Source of the DNA: Tubiluchus corallicola
Taxonomy: Eukaryota; Priapulida; Priapulimorpha; Priapulimorphida; Tubiluchidae
NCBI GenBank assembly: GCA_030141605.1
Contig: JAQGDQ010000290.1
Location: 124,001 to 188,000, forward strand
DNA length: 64,000 nt
Direction of reading: 5' to 3'
The position numbers and the translations under genes were made by a program. The notes under the pieces were generated by a model. That model saw only the letters and a list, made by a program, of their open reading frames with translations, did not search any database and was not told the DNA's origin. The stretch's first letter is position 1; the number at the start of each line of letters is the position of its first letter. Shown here one piece after another: positions 37,061 through 50,170 of this stretch.

Positions 37061-40000
37061 TGTTCCCTCACTTATCGCGGGTGTTCCGTTCCAGGCCCAC
37101 CCATGATAAGTGAACTTCCGCGAAGTAGGGACACTATACTTATTTTAGTAGTTATACATTATTTTAAGTCTTTATAAACCCTCCCCACACTCTTATACAT
37201 AACACTTTCCCATTTGCTTAACTTTTCCCATACTGTACATGTACCTTTTAAAAAACTTTACTTAAATGTTCATAAAAATGTTTTAAACTCTTAAACCTAG
37301 ATACGTAATTTTGACGGAGTACTGCAAAAACCAGCGAAACAGCAAAAATACCGTGATAAATATTTTACATTAATATTTTTGAAAACCCGCGAAACAGCGA
37401 GTCCGCGATAAACGAATCGCAAAGTAGAGAGGGAACACCATACTATACTATACTGTACTATGCTATAATAATTAATATTAACATATTAAATTAATATAGT
37501 AAATTAGTAATTTAATTACATTAATTTTATATTAAAAACGACATGATATTTGTATAAATTGTTACTTGCATTATATATTCAGAAGCATCACTTGTGCGAC
37601 TATAATGCAATTAATGGCGCAAAAAGGAAGGTAAAAAATGATGGAATGATAGTGGAGAGTGAAGGAGATGGGAATTAGTAGGATTAGCTTAGTGAAATGA
37701 CGTGGATGAGAAAGAATTGTTAGAATATCGCAAAAATATATATACATTAATGAACAGAAGTAAACGGCGAACTGAATTTCAGTACTTCGAATCTGAATCG
37801 AATTCGAACAGAGTTTGAAAGATTTTTGAACAAATTTTCGAATCACAACTAAAAAGCGGTCTTACAAAGATCATGCATAGCACTTGATTTTGTTCCGCAG
37901 TAAAACCGCTAGTAGTTTATTAAAAATTTTGCACAGAAACTGCGGCTAAATTATGCTAATTGCATGCTGTTTCAAACATTTCAACGATAAAGAACATACG
38001 TGCCTGAAGTGCTGAATTATCCGAATCTATAATTTTAGGTTCGAATCGATTGCGAACAAAAAAAAAATTCGATTCCAATGTTTGATGCTCACCCCTATTA
38101 TAATGCTCAATTTTAATATGAATTTAAAATGAAGTTTTCAAACTTTTTTAAATCTCAGTAACGACGAAATTGATTTGATATTTGCAGGTATTTTGTTCCA
38201 CATGGTAAGACCAATAAATGAAATGAAATGTTTCACAAAACTGTTGTGAAATAAACCGCAATAGTTTATGAACATTCAGGCATTCACAGTCATAATCTAA
38301 TCAACGATGAAGAAAGTTTACATACTATTCCTTGAGGTTGCTCTCCTTTTGCGGCTCTCACAATGTCCTTGGCAATGTCTTCTGCAACACGAGTTTGAGC
38401 TTCGTAGGTACTGGCACCCAGATGAGGGGTGGTTACAACTTTTGGATGATCGAGCAACTCTCTCTTAGTAGGAGGTTCCTAAAAATGATCCATTACAATT
38501 AGCCATTTCACAGTTTCGTTGTGCGCACGTGCAGTTGTTGTAGGTCAAAGGTTAAGTGTACCACAGCAACGCAATTTAGTTACAACCGCCACTTGATGTG
38601 TAAAGCAAAGCTGTCTGCCACAGCTGTTCAGTAACTTCAGTTGTTTTATGTGGACTTTACTTTGCATTAGTCCGTGTGTAGAGTGATTTACTAGCAGGAT
38701 CTTGCTTGGGAACAAGAAAAAATGAACCAGGTAAGGTTCTAGCTAGCTGTTAAAACTGTTACTATTACAATAGCATGGGCTGCGAGGCATTGTCAAGTGT
38801 ACACAAATACATTGTCTGGTACACTTAACCTTTGACATTTTCAGGATCATCATCCATCTCTGGAACTGTGGAAAGGCTTATTAAGCTAAGACCTAACCAC
38901 TAACAATAAACAGATTATTTATTAAGAACTTCTAGAACAAAAAATGACATTTGCAATATTTCAACACAGTTAAGGCCATGTTCACTCAACAATCCACCTA
39001 AGTAAACAACACAGTGTAAAAAATATATCAAAATTAACATTGTGACAACCAACAAGACAAATACTGACTTGTAAACTTACATATTGTGTGACACAAAGCC
39101 AAATAATGGAAAAAAAGAACGTTATGTTACTCCAACACAGTTCAATTGGTCCATAAGTTTTCAGGAGGTTTTTAACAATTCAATAAATTTCAATCCAACT
39201 GTTAGGCAAACTTCGGCATTATTACAGGTGTAATGGTTTTTACTGTACAGAAAGTCCTTGTTTAACAATATAGACTATAACTATAATATATAATTATATT
39301 ACTATACAGTGTTGCCTCCCTTATCATGGGTGTTCCCTTCCAGGCCCACCCATGATAAGTGAATTTCCGCGAAGTAGGGACGCTATACTTATTTTAGTAG
39401 TTATACATTATTTTAAGTCTTCATAAACCCTCCCCACACACTTATACATAACTCTTTCCCATTTCCTTAATAACTTTTCCCATACTGTACATACACATTT
39501 TAAAAACTTTACTGAAATGTTCATAAAAAGTCCTCGCTTAACGACACCAGTGTGTCCCAACAAAAAGCAATGTTAGGCAAAACGTCGTTAAATGAAGTCA
39601 ATACTTACATAAAATGTAATGTAAACAATTGATATACGTTCCAGAAGAAAAAAATGATGTTGCTTAAATGAAAAAAATTAAATGTTTTATGAGTTTTACT
39701 CATGAGTTTTAGCTAATTTCTTTCTGTTTGGTTAAAACCACCTACATAATATAATACGCCAACTTAGCGGTTTCTATTTCGTTAACGGCAACCGTTAAAC
39801 AATATGAACACTACAGCAGAGTCAAACCCAAGCCTTGAGGGGACCTTGCGAATTTTATTTCTAGAGATACTTAGTCCAGTTGCTACAGCAACAGGTTGCA
39901 GGCAAAATAGTTTGCTCCCAGGTCTTGTTTAACACAAATGGCTAGCATTTAGTGGTCAGTCAGGAAGCAAACGCCTAGTATTTAGTGGTCAGTCAGGAAG

Positions 40001-43000
40001 CAAATGGCTAGCATTTAATTGTCAGTCGGGAAGCAAAAATATGTGTGGTTGTATAATAGTTGTACTGTTTACGTTATTGGTGCATTTTTAGAACACAGTG
40101 ATGCAATGTGTATTGTTTCAAATTAGATAAAAAGTTATTGATAACACAAAAATTGCCTCTAAGCAAAGTAAAAAATCGTCGTTAAAATGAAACGGTGCGT
40201 CGTTAACTGAAAAAAAGTCAAATGTTCAGCATCGTTGAAACGAAACATCACTAAATATGGAGTCGTTAAGCGAAGACTTACTGTACTTTAAAATGGGGTA
40301 GGTAATGAAAAGTCATTCCGTGTTCTTTTGAACATCAACATTAACAAACATATGGAAAATTATTGGAAGACAACAGAATGCGAATTGGAAAAAAGCAAGG
40401 AATAAATGATTAACGTACCACATGGAATGACTACCAATCTACCGAGCTGGCGGAGAGATTCGAATGGGAAAAGTTGGAACTGCACAGGCAAGTATTAGCA
40501 ACACTGAAAGGAAAAGAATGGAATTCAAGGCAAGAGTTGGAGTTCAACATACACATAAACAATCAGCATAAACGCTACTTGATACAAAATGAGGCCGATT
40601 AAGGTGTGTTGGTGCCCTAAGCACAGCCAACACCTGGTGCCCGGTCTCTCTCGTCTACCCCGCGTCTCTGCACGCTTCAAAACATACATATTATATGATA
40701 CAAATTATGTGACATTATATATAAAATAAATTCCATTGCTCTCTGTAGGATTTAAGGCACTTAAATTCTTTATTGACTTCAAAGGAAAAATTTTAATGAA
40801 ATAAATCAGCTACAAAAAAGAGGGCATGATGTCTACTAATAGCAAGAAACAAACATTTACACCACCAGAGGCCACTAGTTATCGAAATGAGTTAACTAAG
40901 GTAAATATTAAGGACAATCTAATAATTTAACTTTAAGTAATCTTAATATATTCAGTAACACAATGGCTAATGCTGTTGTCACCTTTTTTTTAATTTAAAT
41001 TTTATGTTAACGTACTTCACTTAAATTTTTTCTGTTTTAAATATATTTTTTGGGAGTTTGATGCTCCTGAGCCTTGATGCGTTATGTATGTGCCTGGTCT
41101 CCTTAACATTCAAATGTAAATTTTATCATTCACTGGCGAGGGGCCAAATGCTAGACACTATTTCACATCAATATAGCCTTCATTTATTGTTGTGCAACTC
41201 CTCAAATACCTGATAGTCAATATTATTTTGAAGTATTGTTTCCAGGAGGCAAAAAATCTGTCCCACGTCAATGCATTGTTAAAACTTAGAGTTATTCAAG
41301 AATAAGAAAATTCAAAATCAGCAAGAAAAATTTCACGAAGAATTGCTCTTCAAAATGCATGTTTAATAGCAATTAACATGAACTCATCATAACATGCATC
41401 ATTATATCAATACATCAAAATAAGCAAGTTATGTAAAAACAATCTAGATTATCAAAAAAACATAAAGAATTTAAATATGCATAAAACAAACAAAAGAAAA
41501 GAAGCATAAATGTTACTGGTACCTCTAGAAATACGTCGAGGGCGGCTCCAGCACATTTTCCTGAGTTCAAGGCACGTACTAGGGCGTCTTCATCCACCAC
41601 TCCACCTCGAGCAACATTTATGATACGAACACCATCCTTAGCTTGACTAAACATGTTGTCCCCGATTAAATCTACATAGCAAAATAGCAAGTGAGTTTGA
41701 CGTAGTATAGGCACAAAACCACTGAAGTATTAGCATGAAGAAAAGCTGACACTGCAATATTGTGTCCAATACATTGCTACTTTTGCAGGCTTGGATGTAG
41801 CATTCCATGCCTAATAATATATGAACGTATTGAGCCTTAACGACGGTTTCAAATGGAACAGTCATTGTCAATACTATAAATCAACCCAAGACAGGAATTA
41901 TCAGTACACTAATGATACTAAAATAATAAGGCAAAAAGATCATCACCATTTTAGTCAAAATTGTAGGTCAAAACAATCTACTCTTTAAAATATTGAAAGG
42001 AAACACATTATTTTTTCAGAAATGATTTAAGTGAAAAAATTATTACCACCCAAACACAATTTTGCGTTTGTGACACTAGTTCCTTGCTGTTACATGCATT
42101 TAGCCATGTGCCTAGTCAGACGGGCACTTGCGCTTGCATTTCGGAAACCATTGCACAAAAACAGGTGCTGTACATCTCAGGTCAGATGTGTTAGTTTGTG
42201 ACGAACTACATACGTTCGACAGCTTATGCGTGAGCACAGCGGTAAATTTGAAATTTGAATTTTTATCTTGAAACTTGCCTAGTTTTAGTACAACACACTG
42301 AATATTCAACAGTAGTACTGTACTTCAATTTTTGCTTTCACAAACACGTGCAATACGCTCGTGGAATATTTTTGATGTTGAAAATTATGCTAGCTTAAGA
42401 TGTCATCAATAATTGGGCTCGCCCGCCATTAACTAAGTTTTTAATCTATTATTTAATTATCAGAAACGCTTTTGCAGTATTAATTGTGTTAAAATGTATA
42501 CTATTTGTCGGACTTGAAAATGGGATAGTATATGAAAAATCATCCCGTCTTCTTTTAATATTTGCAATCTTTTACTGACGGCAATGCTCAAAAAGTAATT
42601 TGACTCACTCTGTAAGTTTGTCTGCTGACTGAAACTGAACTTACTTTCACATAATGCTACATAATCAAAACAATTTTCTCCAATAATAAAGTCTGAAATG
42701 ACATAAGTTTTATTACAGGATTAACAAACATCCTAGGGAACAATTGACTTAGACATGAAACTGAAAACTTTACGTCTCCTGATACAATGGAAAAGGGCGC
42801 TAAGCTGCTAATAATCTACAATACCTAATAACCAAATAAGTGCTTGCATAACCAAAATCGTCCGTAAGTCAGCAATTATTTTTTTCTAGTTATTCGCACA
42901 TCCTGACTCTCCATTTCATGAGGATCATTTTGATACCAAACTCATCACTCTACGTTATTTCTAAGCTGAGATAATCCACGTTGAAGTTGAGGTGTGCACT

Positions 43001-46000
43001 GCGCACTGAGAAACATAATCTTGAGAAAAACGCTGTTAAAGTTTGCCATTGTTTTTTGTCGCATTTCTACAAAACACTTAGCAACCGCACAAATGTTGGT
43101 TGCTACGGACTTTGCAAGAACACATTGATGTTACGTTTAAATCCCGTAGATGGCTCTTCCTGAGGAAGATCTAGGCTTGGCAAGAGAAAAAACCCAAAGC
43201 AAAATCATTGCTTCCGTGAACTACTACCAGAGTTTGAAAATACAAATTTTTCTCAATTGTAGTAATAGTTTCTAGACAGAAAAGTGAGTACAGGATAATA
43301 CAATTAGATTTTTAGCATCTTCTAAACATTTTCTTGACAATTTGATGCTAGAATATTAAAGTGCAGGATTTGTTTTTGAAAAAAAAGACATTTGATCAAA
43401 TTTTTGGTGAATTCTACTTTGAAGCATTGTAACGTATATTTAACTAGACCGACTTGTGTATGATTTTGGTTTGCAAGCAAACAAATATGTATGCTCAACA
43501 ACAAAATCATTACTTAAAGTAGCTTCTTTATTAATTAATATCATATCATAAAAAGATTATATAAACATACTTTTCGTTGGAGGGATTAGTGGAACGTGTA
43601 CAGTAACGTAATCTGCTAATGGCCATATCTTATCTATAGGCATTCCCTCAACACCAAACTTTGCACTCTCTTCCGGTGGTACCAGAGGATCGAAACCAAT
43701 GGTCTGGAAAACACAAGAACATTTAAAAGCCAGAAGTTTAATGCGTTAAAGTTTTCTGAAGTTTTATTTTTATCACATTGAGTACAACAGTAACACTAAA
43801 TATATGACGACAAACTATTGATACTGTTACATCTCACGGTAATATTATGTCTCACTATCATTATTGCATAGTTGCTGTATGTCAGTGGTTAAGCATACCA
43901 CAGCAACACGTCTTAACTACAAGTGACATGACGTAAAGCAAAGCTGTCTGCTGCATCACTTACAACGTCATTTTCTTGTTGTTTTATGTGGACTTTACTG
44001 AATTATACACTATCATTACCATAAAAAAATAAATGAACTCCAGTGGGCTAGAGAAGCAAAGGCTAGTATACGCCCACTGATGTGTGAATCAAAAAAGATC
44101 AGAGAGAAAGGTTAGATCACATGGGGAAAGGATGAAGGGTAAGCACACATACTTTTCTTTACGAAACATGAGTAATTCTAAGTTCTAAGTATGTAGTCTA
44201 TTGCATTACCTTCATGCCGAATGATTGCATCCGTGTCGCCACCTCTCTGCCTATACGTCCTAGCCCAATAATGGCAAGAGTTTTACCAAATACCTCATTG
44301 CCCATCAGATTTTTCCTGTCCTTCCATCTACCTTCTCTGACGGCAAGGTTACCTTGTGGTATAAACCTGCATAACAACATGTTCTCGTTAAAGAAGCTGC
44401 AGCCTGTACGGTTTCTTCACTCGAAGAAACATGTCAGCAGTGCGCTGATATTTTACATTAATATTTTTGAAAACCCTCGAAGTAGCGAGGGAACACTGTA
44501 TTACTTAAATAAATGATGAAAGTTCATTCTTTTTTACGAGTTCGCATTACCAGTGTGTACGCAATAAACCATGTTTGTTATAAAGGTATTATACTGCAGT
44601 AAGATTAAGTGCGTGTCCAAGTACCCGAATGGTTTTATAAGACACATTGAGAAAATTAAATTTGGAAAATTCTTAGCACCTTTATGCAGGTATCTTAATT
44701 TGTGTACGTGTATGTTTAATATTGCAACAAATATTTTAACGAACAATAGTCTTTCTATCATCTCATGTATGAGTTTCATTCATTATATCATTCCATTCTG
44801 AAGCACTAAATGTTTTCATTATCACATGATTCACTTCATAATTTTCAGGTTTTTTTCATAATTCTTTTTACTTTCACGGGTTGGGACAAACTAACAAGCC
44901 CTGCTTTTTGACTGTCCCTCAACGCATTTACACTTACATATAGACATACGCGAGAATGAGGCTTCTCCTATTCCAAAACAGTAAAAAATTGCACTATATT
45001 CAAATTAGGATTTTTGAGCATTATGCACTGTATTTTTGTGAATAAAAATTGTTGTAAATATATTGTGTGAAATAAATGACTTACGACTGATGTGGATGTT
45101 GAAATCATCAATTATGTAAATGTGTTTTTAGACAGCTACCAGGGACATGTTTAAAACCCAAAGTAAATGAGTAAGTAAGTAAGTAAGCAAGCGATTTATT
45201 CTCAATACAGTATAATACATACGATGAAATTTATGTGGTTTTACGTACTGCAATAGCTTATAGAAACAACAAGGAGATTAACACAAATAATTCATTCAGT
45301 TGTACAGTGACATAGAGAATTAATATTGGAGATTTACTGAAATTTACTGTTGATGGTGCGAATTGCAACGAGATAGAAAGAATTTAACTTTCTTTTTGTG
45401 GTTTTATGCAAATCATATGCAAGTCAGAATGGAATACAAGTTTATGTAAGCAATAAACAATATAGATGGATTATTAACTGACTGTTTTGTTTACAAAAAT
45501 GGGTCACTTCTTTTCAAATGTATTAATGTTATAAATGAAATAAATAAACATTTATATAAATGATAAATAAAAACTATGTAGATTGACATGTAACGTATGT
45601 TTTATGAACGGTTCAAAACAAAAAAACGGACAGAATAAAAAATGCCGATGCTAGTAAATCTGTAAACAATAGTTAAAGTTACAAAGAAAAAATAAACAAT
45701 AAAAACTTAAGTACCTTGAGCAAGCCATTATCATTGCACAGGTGTGCTCAGCTGCGCTCATAGTATTTCCCAGTGGAGTGCTGAAAAAATTGTTGGTATC
45801 ATTTTAATTATTCTGAATGATTTTAGACACATGGGGTGAGTTATTTTATAATCTTAAACAAGTAACTGTTACACTTCATGATTTTTTATGAGACTAGTTA
45901 ACATTCATTAGGCAATCAAAAACTGTTTTTAAAGGAAAGGTTAAGTCTTCTGCAAAGTTAGGCTTTATTTCAATATTCACAAAAGATGCTAGAGGGATTT

Positions 46001-48210
46001 AGTAATGAAAGTTTGATAAGCATCTTGTGTAATTAGTAAAATCGCTAAAGTTACGATCGCTTTGCATTTGTACGCCTACTCTTCTATCAATGATGCCGTT
46101 CGTCAACTAAAGAAAAACAGCGTACTGCCAATTTCGGTTTAAAATTACAATAATTTTAAACAAAAAATTAGATTAGCCAATTATGTGATATTTTCGTAAG
46201 CTCCAGAATCATGAATTAGTTTAAGCAACACACACAAGTTTATGGAAAGCAATGAAGCACTTACGAAAAGTCACAAAGTCACCAATTATGACATAATTTT
46301 CAAGTGAATGGCAGCTATCGCTCTTGCCTGAAAATTTCCATAGAACTTCACGCTTTATAAACGCATTTTTTGCAAATTTCCTTGGTAAATTTTTCTAAGT
46401 TTAAGTGGTAGTAGTAAAACAGTATGTCGAGTTTATTTTTGCTGTTTAGGGGGGCTAGTCCTTATATATTCATTTCACCATTCACTAGTTAGATTGGCAT
46501 TGCCTGCATCTCGGAAATGTAGCACAAAATCAGGTGCTGTGCATCTCAATTCACACGTTAATACACACGTTCGAAAGCACACGCGTGAGCACATCAGTAA
46601 ACTTGAAATTACAATTTTAAAATTAATTTTCGCTGAGTTTTTGTATATATCACACTGAATGTGGTACAGAGCACTGTACTTCAATTTCTGTTTTGACAAA
46701 CATGTGCAACACGCTCGTGGAATGCTTGCGCTGTTGAAAATTGTTCAGTTGTGATATCACCACTAATTGGCCTCACTAGCTGCTAATTAAGTATTAAACC
46801 TATTATTTATCAGAAATTATAGGTGCTAAAATGTATATTTTCTACTGTACTACAATACAAAGTGGTGTAGAATGTGAAAAATCATCCTGTTTTCCTTAAA
46901 TATAAATTTCTGTACCTATCGTGTGCCCGTTATGTTCACTTTAAAAACTACAGGTGCCTTTCCAATTAACAATACAATGGTTAACTACTTGAGGTGAGTA
47001 ACCTGCATACTTTAGCACAACAATGCCATTAGCTTTTGAAGCGCTGATGTCAATATTATCAACACCAGTTCCAGCTCGTCCAATCAGCTTCAACTTTCCC
47101 TTGGCAGCGGAAATAACATCAGCAGTGACTTTCGTCTGCGACCGAACGACCAAGGCATCGTAATTCTGCAAAAATAAAAAGGAACAATTTAAACTTTCAA
47201 AATTTATTGAAAGAAGCTACCAAATGAGATGAAAATTTTTTGATCTATATGTGAGCTTGCAAACCAAAACTGTCCATAAGTATGCATAGTTAAAACTACG
47301 TTATGACGCTTCAAAGTAGAATGGACCGAAAATTTAGTCAAATGTCAATTTTTTCTATATTATAAAAAAAGACTAAATATATTGGACTTTTATATTCTAC
47401 AATCAAATTATCTAGAAAGTTCAAAAAAATACTGAAAATCTAATTTTTTTAACTCTGTGCCCACTTTTTTGGCAAGAAACTAGTACTGCAATTGTCAAAA
47501 ACTTGTATTTTCAAATTCAGATAGTAGCTCCTGGAAGCAGTCATTTTGCTTCAGGTTTTTTCACCTGCCAAGCCCAGATCTTCATCAGGAACAGCCATCT
47601 ACTGGATTTAAACATAATTTCAATGTCTTCCTGATGTACGTGTGTTCTTGCAAAATCCGTAGCAACCAACATTTGTGTGGTTGCTAAGTGTTTTGTAGAA
47701 ATGCGACAAAAACGATGGCTAATTTTAATAGCGATTTTCTCAAGATTATGTTTCCAGTGCATAGCCTGCACCTCAACTTCAACATGGATTACCACAGCTT
47801 AGAAATATCATAGAGCGATGGGCTTGGAATCAAAATTATCCTCATGAAATGAAGATTCGAAGTTCGTAACTATTTATGTAGTTTGACAAAATTCAATTCA
47901 TAATTAAAAGTATACGCATTCTTAACACGATGCACGACCTGTAATTAGTTCAACATTCAAATTACAGATACGGTGACGTACATCAGGAAGACATGTGACA
48001 AACTAGAAAAGCCGAACATCTAACCTTGATTTCCTGAACAAGCTGATCCTTGTCCAAGTTCGTTTTGACATCTACATTAAGCCCACCATCCCTGAGTGTC
48101 TGCGGACAGATATCCGCAATATTATCAGTAATTAAAACCTTTTCAATTAACATTTTAAAATTTAAAGACGAAAAGAAACGAAAACACGTGTATGCAGAAC
48201 GCACTGCCAT
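36119..48210 (-). CDS. PHGDH: D-3-phosphoglycerate dehydrogenase, short form
   Basis: NAD-dependent enzyme for the first step of serine synthesis, oxidising 3-phosphoglycerate to 3-phosphohydroxypyruvate in the cytosol. Minus-strand exons are 48210-48025, 47165-47011, 45780-45715, 44366-44210, 43703-43571, 41671-41523 and 38478-38326, all with GT-AG ends and compatible phases. A nine-base last exon at 36127-36119 is tentative. The total is about 335 aa. Visible motifs are RAGTGVDN, the dinucleotide-binding GLGRIG (170-175), the substrate-binding NVARGG with Arg254, Glu283 of LEEPP and the catalytic His301 of PHLGAS; the 254/283/301 spacing equals that of the human enzyme. The roughly 200-residue C-terminal domains of vertebrate PHGDH were not found, so this looks like the short form seen in insects. 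The first 19 residues ([10 protein letters not shown]...) precede the conserved start; Met20 at 48153 is the alternative start. Introns 1, 2, 5, 6 and 7 hold MITEs. Confidence 0.93.
36943..37440. mobile_element. Composite of MITE A fragment, MITE C end, (TA)n and pogo-like MITE B
   Basis: MITE B spans about 37058-37437, with ends ACAGTGTTCCCTCACTTATC and GCAAAGTAGAGAGGGAACAC. It is preceded by AGAAAGTCCTTGTTTAAC (MITE C end) and CACTTTGGCATTATTATAGG (MITE A). The same order recurs at 39205-39535. The ends resemble Tigger/pogo-type termini. Confidence 0.75.
37742..38096. mobile_element. hAT-like MITE family D, copy 2
   Basis: Inverted relative to copy 3 in part; the right end is GATGCTCACCCCTA. 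It lies in PHGDH intron 7 and is truncated on the left. Confidence 0.6.
38503..38884. mobile_element. MITE family 1 copy in PHGDH intron 6
   Basis: Lies 25 bases upstream of exon 7's acceptor (38479). Ends AGCCATTTCACAGTTTC and AACTGTGGAAAGGCTTATT. Confidence 0.8.
39205..40330. mobile_element. Nested MITE cluster (A, B, C) in PHGDH intron 6
   Basis: MITE A halves flank (TTCGGCATTATTACAGGTGT at 39213; AAAATGGGGTAGGTAATG near 40291). Inside is MITE B (39306-39535), cut by MITE C with ends AAAGTCCTCGCTTAACGAC (39538) and GTCGTTAAGCGAAGACTTAC (40262-40281). Confidence 0.7.
40590..41115. repeat. Interspersed repeat I, copy 1
   Basis: GGTGTGTTGGTGCCCTAAGC..., ATGATACAAATTATGTGACA..., CTCTCTGTAGGAT..., CAGCTACAAAA. 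Shared with 51915-52530. Confidence 0.6.
41955..42560. mobile_element. MITE family A copy in PHGDH intron 5
   Basis: Interior matches 25775-26400 closely; right end CATCCCGTCTTCTTTTAAT. Confidence 0.8.
42840..43490. mobile_element. MITE family H, copy 1, in PHGDH intron 5
   Basis: Inverted ends CTTGCATAACCAAAATCGTC and GATTTTGGTTTGCAAGC. It contains TTCCTGAGGAAGATCTAGGC and a segment on CACTTAGCAACCGCACAAAT. It is inverted relative to 47250-47900. Confidence 0.75.
43857..44003. mobile_element. MITE family 1 fragment in PHGDH intron 4
   Basis: Shares TTGCTGTATGTCAGTGGTTA, CACAGCAACACGTCTTAACT and GTTTTATGTGGACTTTACT with the other copies. Confidence 0.65.
44440..44506. mobile_element. MITE B 3' end fragment in PHGDH intron 3
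   Basis: ATTTTACATTAATATTTTTG followed by AAAACCCTCGAAGTAGCGAGGGAACACTGTA matches the right end of 37058-37437. Confidence 0.65.
44507..45714. other. PHGDH intron 3, remaining part
   Basis: AT-rich; an AAGT run lies at about 45172-45187. No exon seen. Confidence 0.5.
45935..46140. repeat. Interspersed repeat J, copy 1
   Basis: GATTTAGTAATGAAAGT, GTGTAATTAGTAAAATCGCT, ACGATCGCTTTGCATTTG and CAATGATGCCGTTCGTC recur at 61430-61605. Confidence 0.65.
46425..46905. mobile_element. MITE family A copy (left-truncated) in PHGDH intron 2
   Basis: GTGCTGTGCATCTCA, ACATGTGCAACACGCTCGTG and the end CATCCTGTTTTCCTTAAA match the family. Confidence 0.75.
47250..47900. mobile_element. MITE family H, copy 2, in PHGDH intron 1 (inverted)
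   Basis: Reverse complement of 42840-43490 over several hundred bases (AGCCCAGATCTTCATCAGG, CAACATTTGTGTGGTTGC, CACCTCAACTTCAACATGG). Confidence 0.75.
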
Positions 48211-50170
48211 CTAGACTACGTTAGGCAAAATCATAACGGAAAATTAACAGTTTCTCCGTGGTTTTCCATAGATTAGCAGCGCCATCTCTTTCCTGGTTTA
48301 GTTACTTTAACAAATAGCAATAGGCTCTATTTTCTTTGCTTTCACTGCTGTTTTGTATTATCTTAGAGGCTTTGTTGTAATTGCGCACATTATACGACAA
48401 AAAAACTACGTGAAATAAGAGTATAATAAAAGCAAGAGTACTAAATTTCCTCATTTGCGGAATTACCACTTTTATTATCATAGGAGGGCTTATACGCAGA
48501 CTTTTATCAAAAATAATGCTTTCATGCAATTAGTATACTTTCTCTAATAAAGTAAAAACTTATTTCAATTTTTTTGCAAAAAACACCAACGCCATTACTA
48601 AATAAAAACAATGGAAGCCATTATTATACTGCTAATTTATGCAGCTTTCATAATTTAATTTTTATTATAAGTAAACTTTTTTTCAGCATCTATTATTTAC
48701 ACATACAGGTTACAATATTAAGTCTTAGCTACTGTGGCACATGCAGATCCATTCACAGAATTGTATGTCATGATACAGGTACATGCAATTTCACAACATC
48801 TGTAACAACTAGTTTTAGTACTGAATTACTAATTAACAAAAACAAAGAAATTAATTAGCAAAAACTGTGAAGCAGCACAGTAAAAATCAATAAATTAACA
48901 AAAATAATACGAAATATATTGTGTCTGAATAATAACAGTGAATCCCAAGAAGACGCCTTTTTATTTAACTATAACAGGTTTTGAAACATTCTTATCAAAG
49001 TTAAGTAAAAATACATGTTTTACAGGAAGGAACTAAAATTTCAAATGATACAGTTATGCAAACTACAAAACCAATGGAGATATACAACCTTACATAATTA
49101 TTAATAGCACAATTATGTTTATGTTATTAATAATTTAAATTTTTGCAAATTTTTAGATTTGTTTCTCGAATTTTTCTAAAGCAGCAAAAAATTCTTTTCC
49201 TTTAAAGAATAAACTTACAGCAAACTTACATCTAAAATTATTAGTAAGTACCTAATAAACCATCCTGAGAGTATTCAGTGTTTTAAAATTGGTATTTATT
49301 TAAAACCTATTAACGAACTTCTGAAGTGTCAAAAATCCAGAAAATGTCGACACATTGATCGCTGTAATCACCCAATTTTGCTTAAAACGATAAAAATTAT
49401 ACAAGTGTTATGGATATTAACAACTGGACTGGCATGCTGACAACTCTGTCGACCAAATCTCCCCATTTTTTGCCAAATCAACAGGCTGCTTCTGCTTACA
49501 ATCAAATGTGCAACACATGCCAAATAAAAGCAGTTTAGAAAATGACATTTGGATTTTGTTAGCAATTACAGCTTGCAATTTATTTTCTTCTAGTTTGGAC
49601 GCATGCCAGCGATCATGCAAATCCTTAGAGGTGTTTACAATCATTTCCATACTAATACATCAAATATCTGAAATTCAAAATTCACAGATTCGGCAAGAGG
49701 TACAGTGATTAAAGTGTTGACGTGTACGTCACAGTAAATGAGCTTTCGTGATTTTTGAGAAATCTTGAAATTATCTAAAATAAGTTTCAACTAATAACAA
49801 AAAAGTTTGAATTACATTTACTCAGTTTACAAAATGGTTGTTATCACTCACTTTTTAACAACAACATTTTAAAATTATAATAAGTCAAAGTAAGTCAGTT
49901 TTCCTTATTAATGTCACTAGGCCAACAAGCTATTTTGTGACTAGAAAGTAGTAATGACTAGACAATATAGTGAGCATCTGCACCAAGGTCAACATGGAAA
50001 AATAACACAAAGTAATTGTTCCTGCACCCAAAACAAATCATCTGACACCTCGTCTAAGCTCATTCATCATTTTTTCACGGTTAAACCTCAGTTATACATC
50101 CTGGCATTTAAGTGAGTAACTCAGCTTTTGGACAACGTCACAAACACAACTAGTTTCACACATTAGCATG
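48211..50170. other. Intergenic region between syntaxin and PHGDH
   Basis: Contains the presumed PHGDH promoter. A minus-strand frame (48454-48302, MRKFSTLAFIILL...) would encode a signal-anchor-like peptide with an NSS site; it has no further support. Otherwise AT-rich. Confidence 0.45.

Noticed and set aside
41415-41714. 99-codon frame as a separate short dehydrogenase
   Set aside because: It is PHGDH exon 6 read on into both introns.
48302-48529. Signal-anchor-like peptide upstream of PHGDH
   Set aside because: Short, no following exon found, and it would run into the PHGDH gene on the same strand; kept only as a note.
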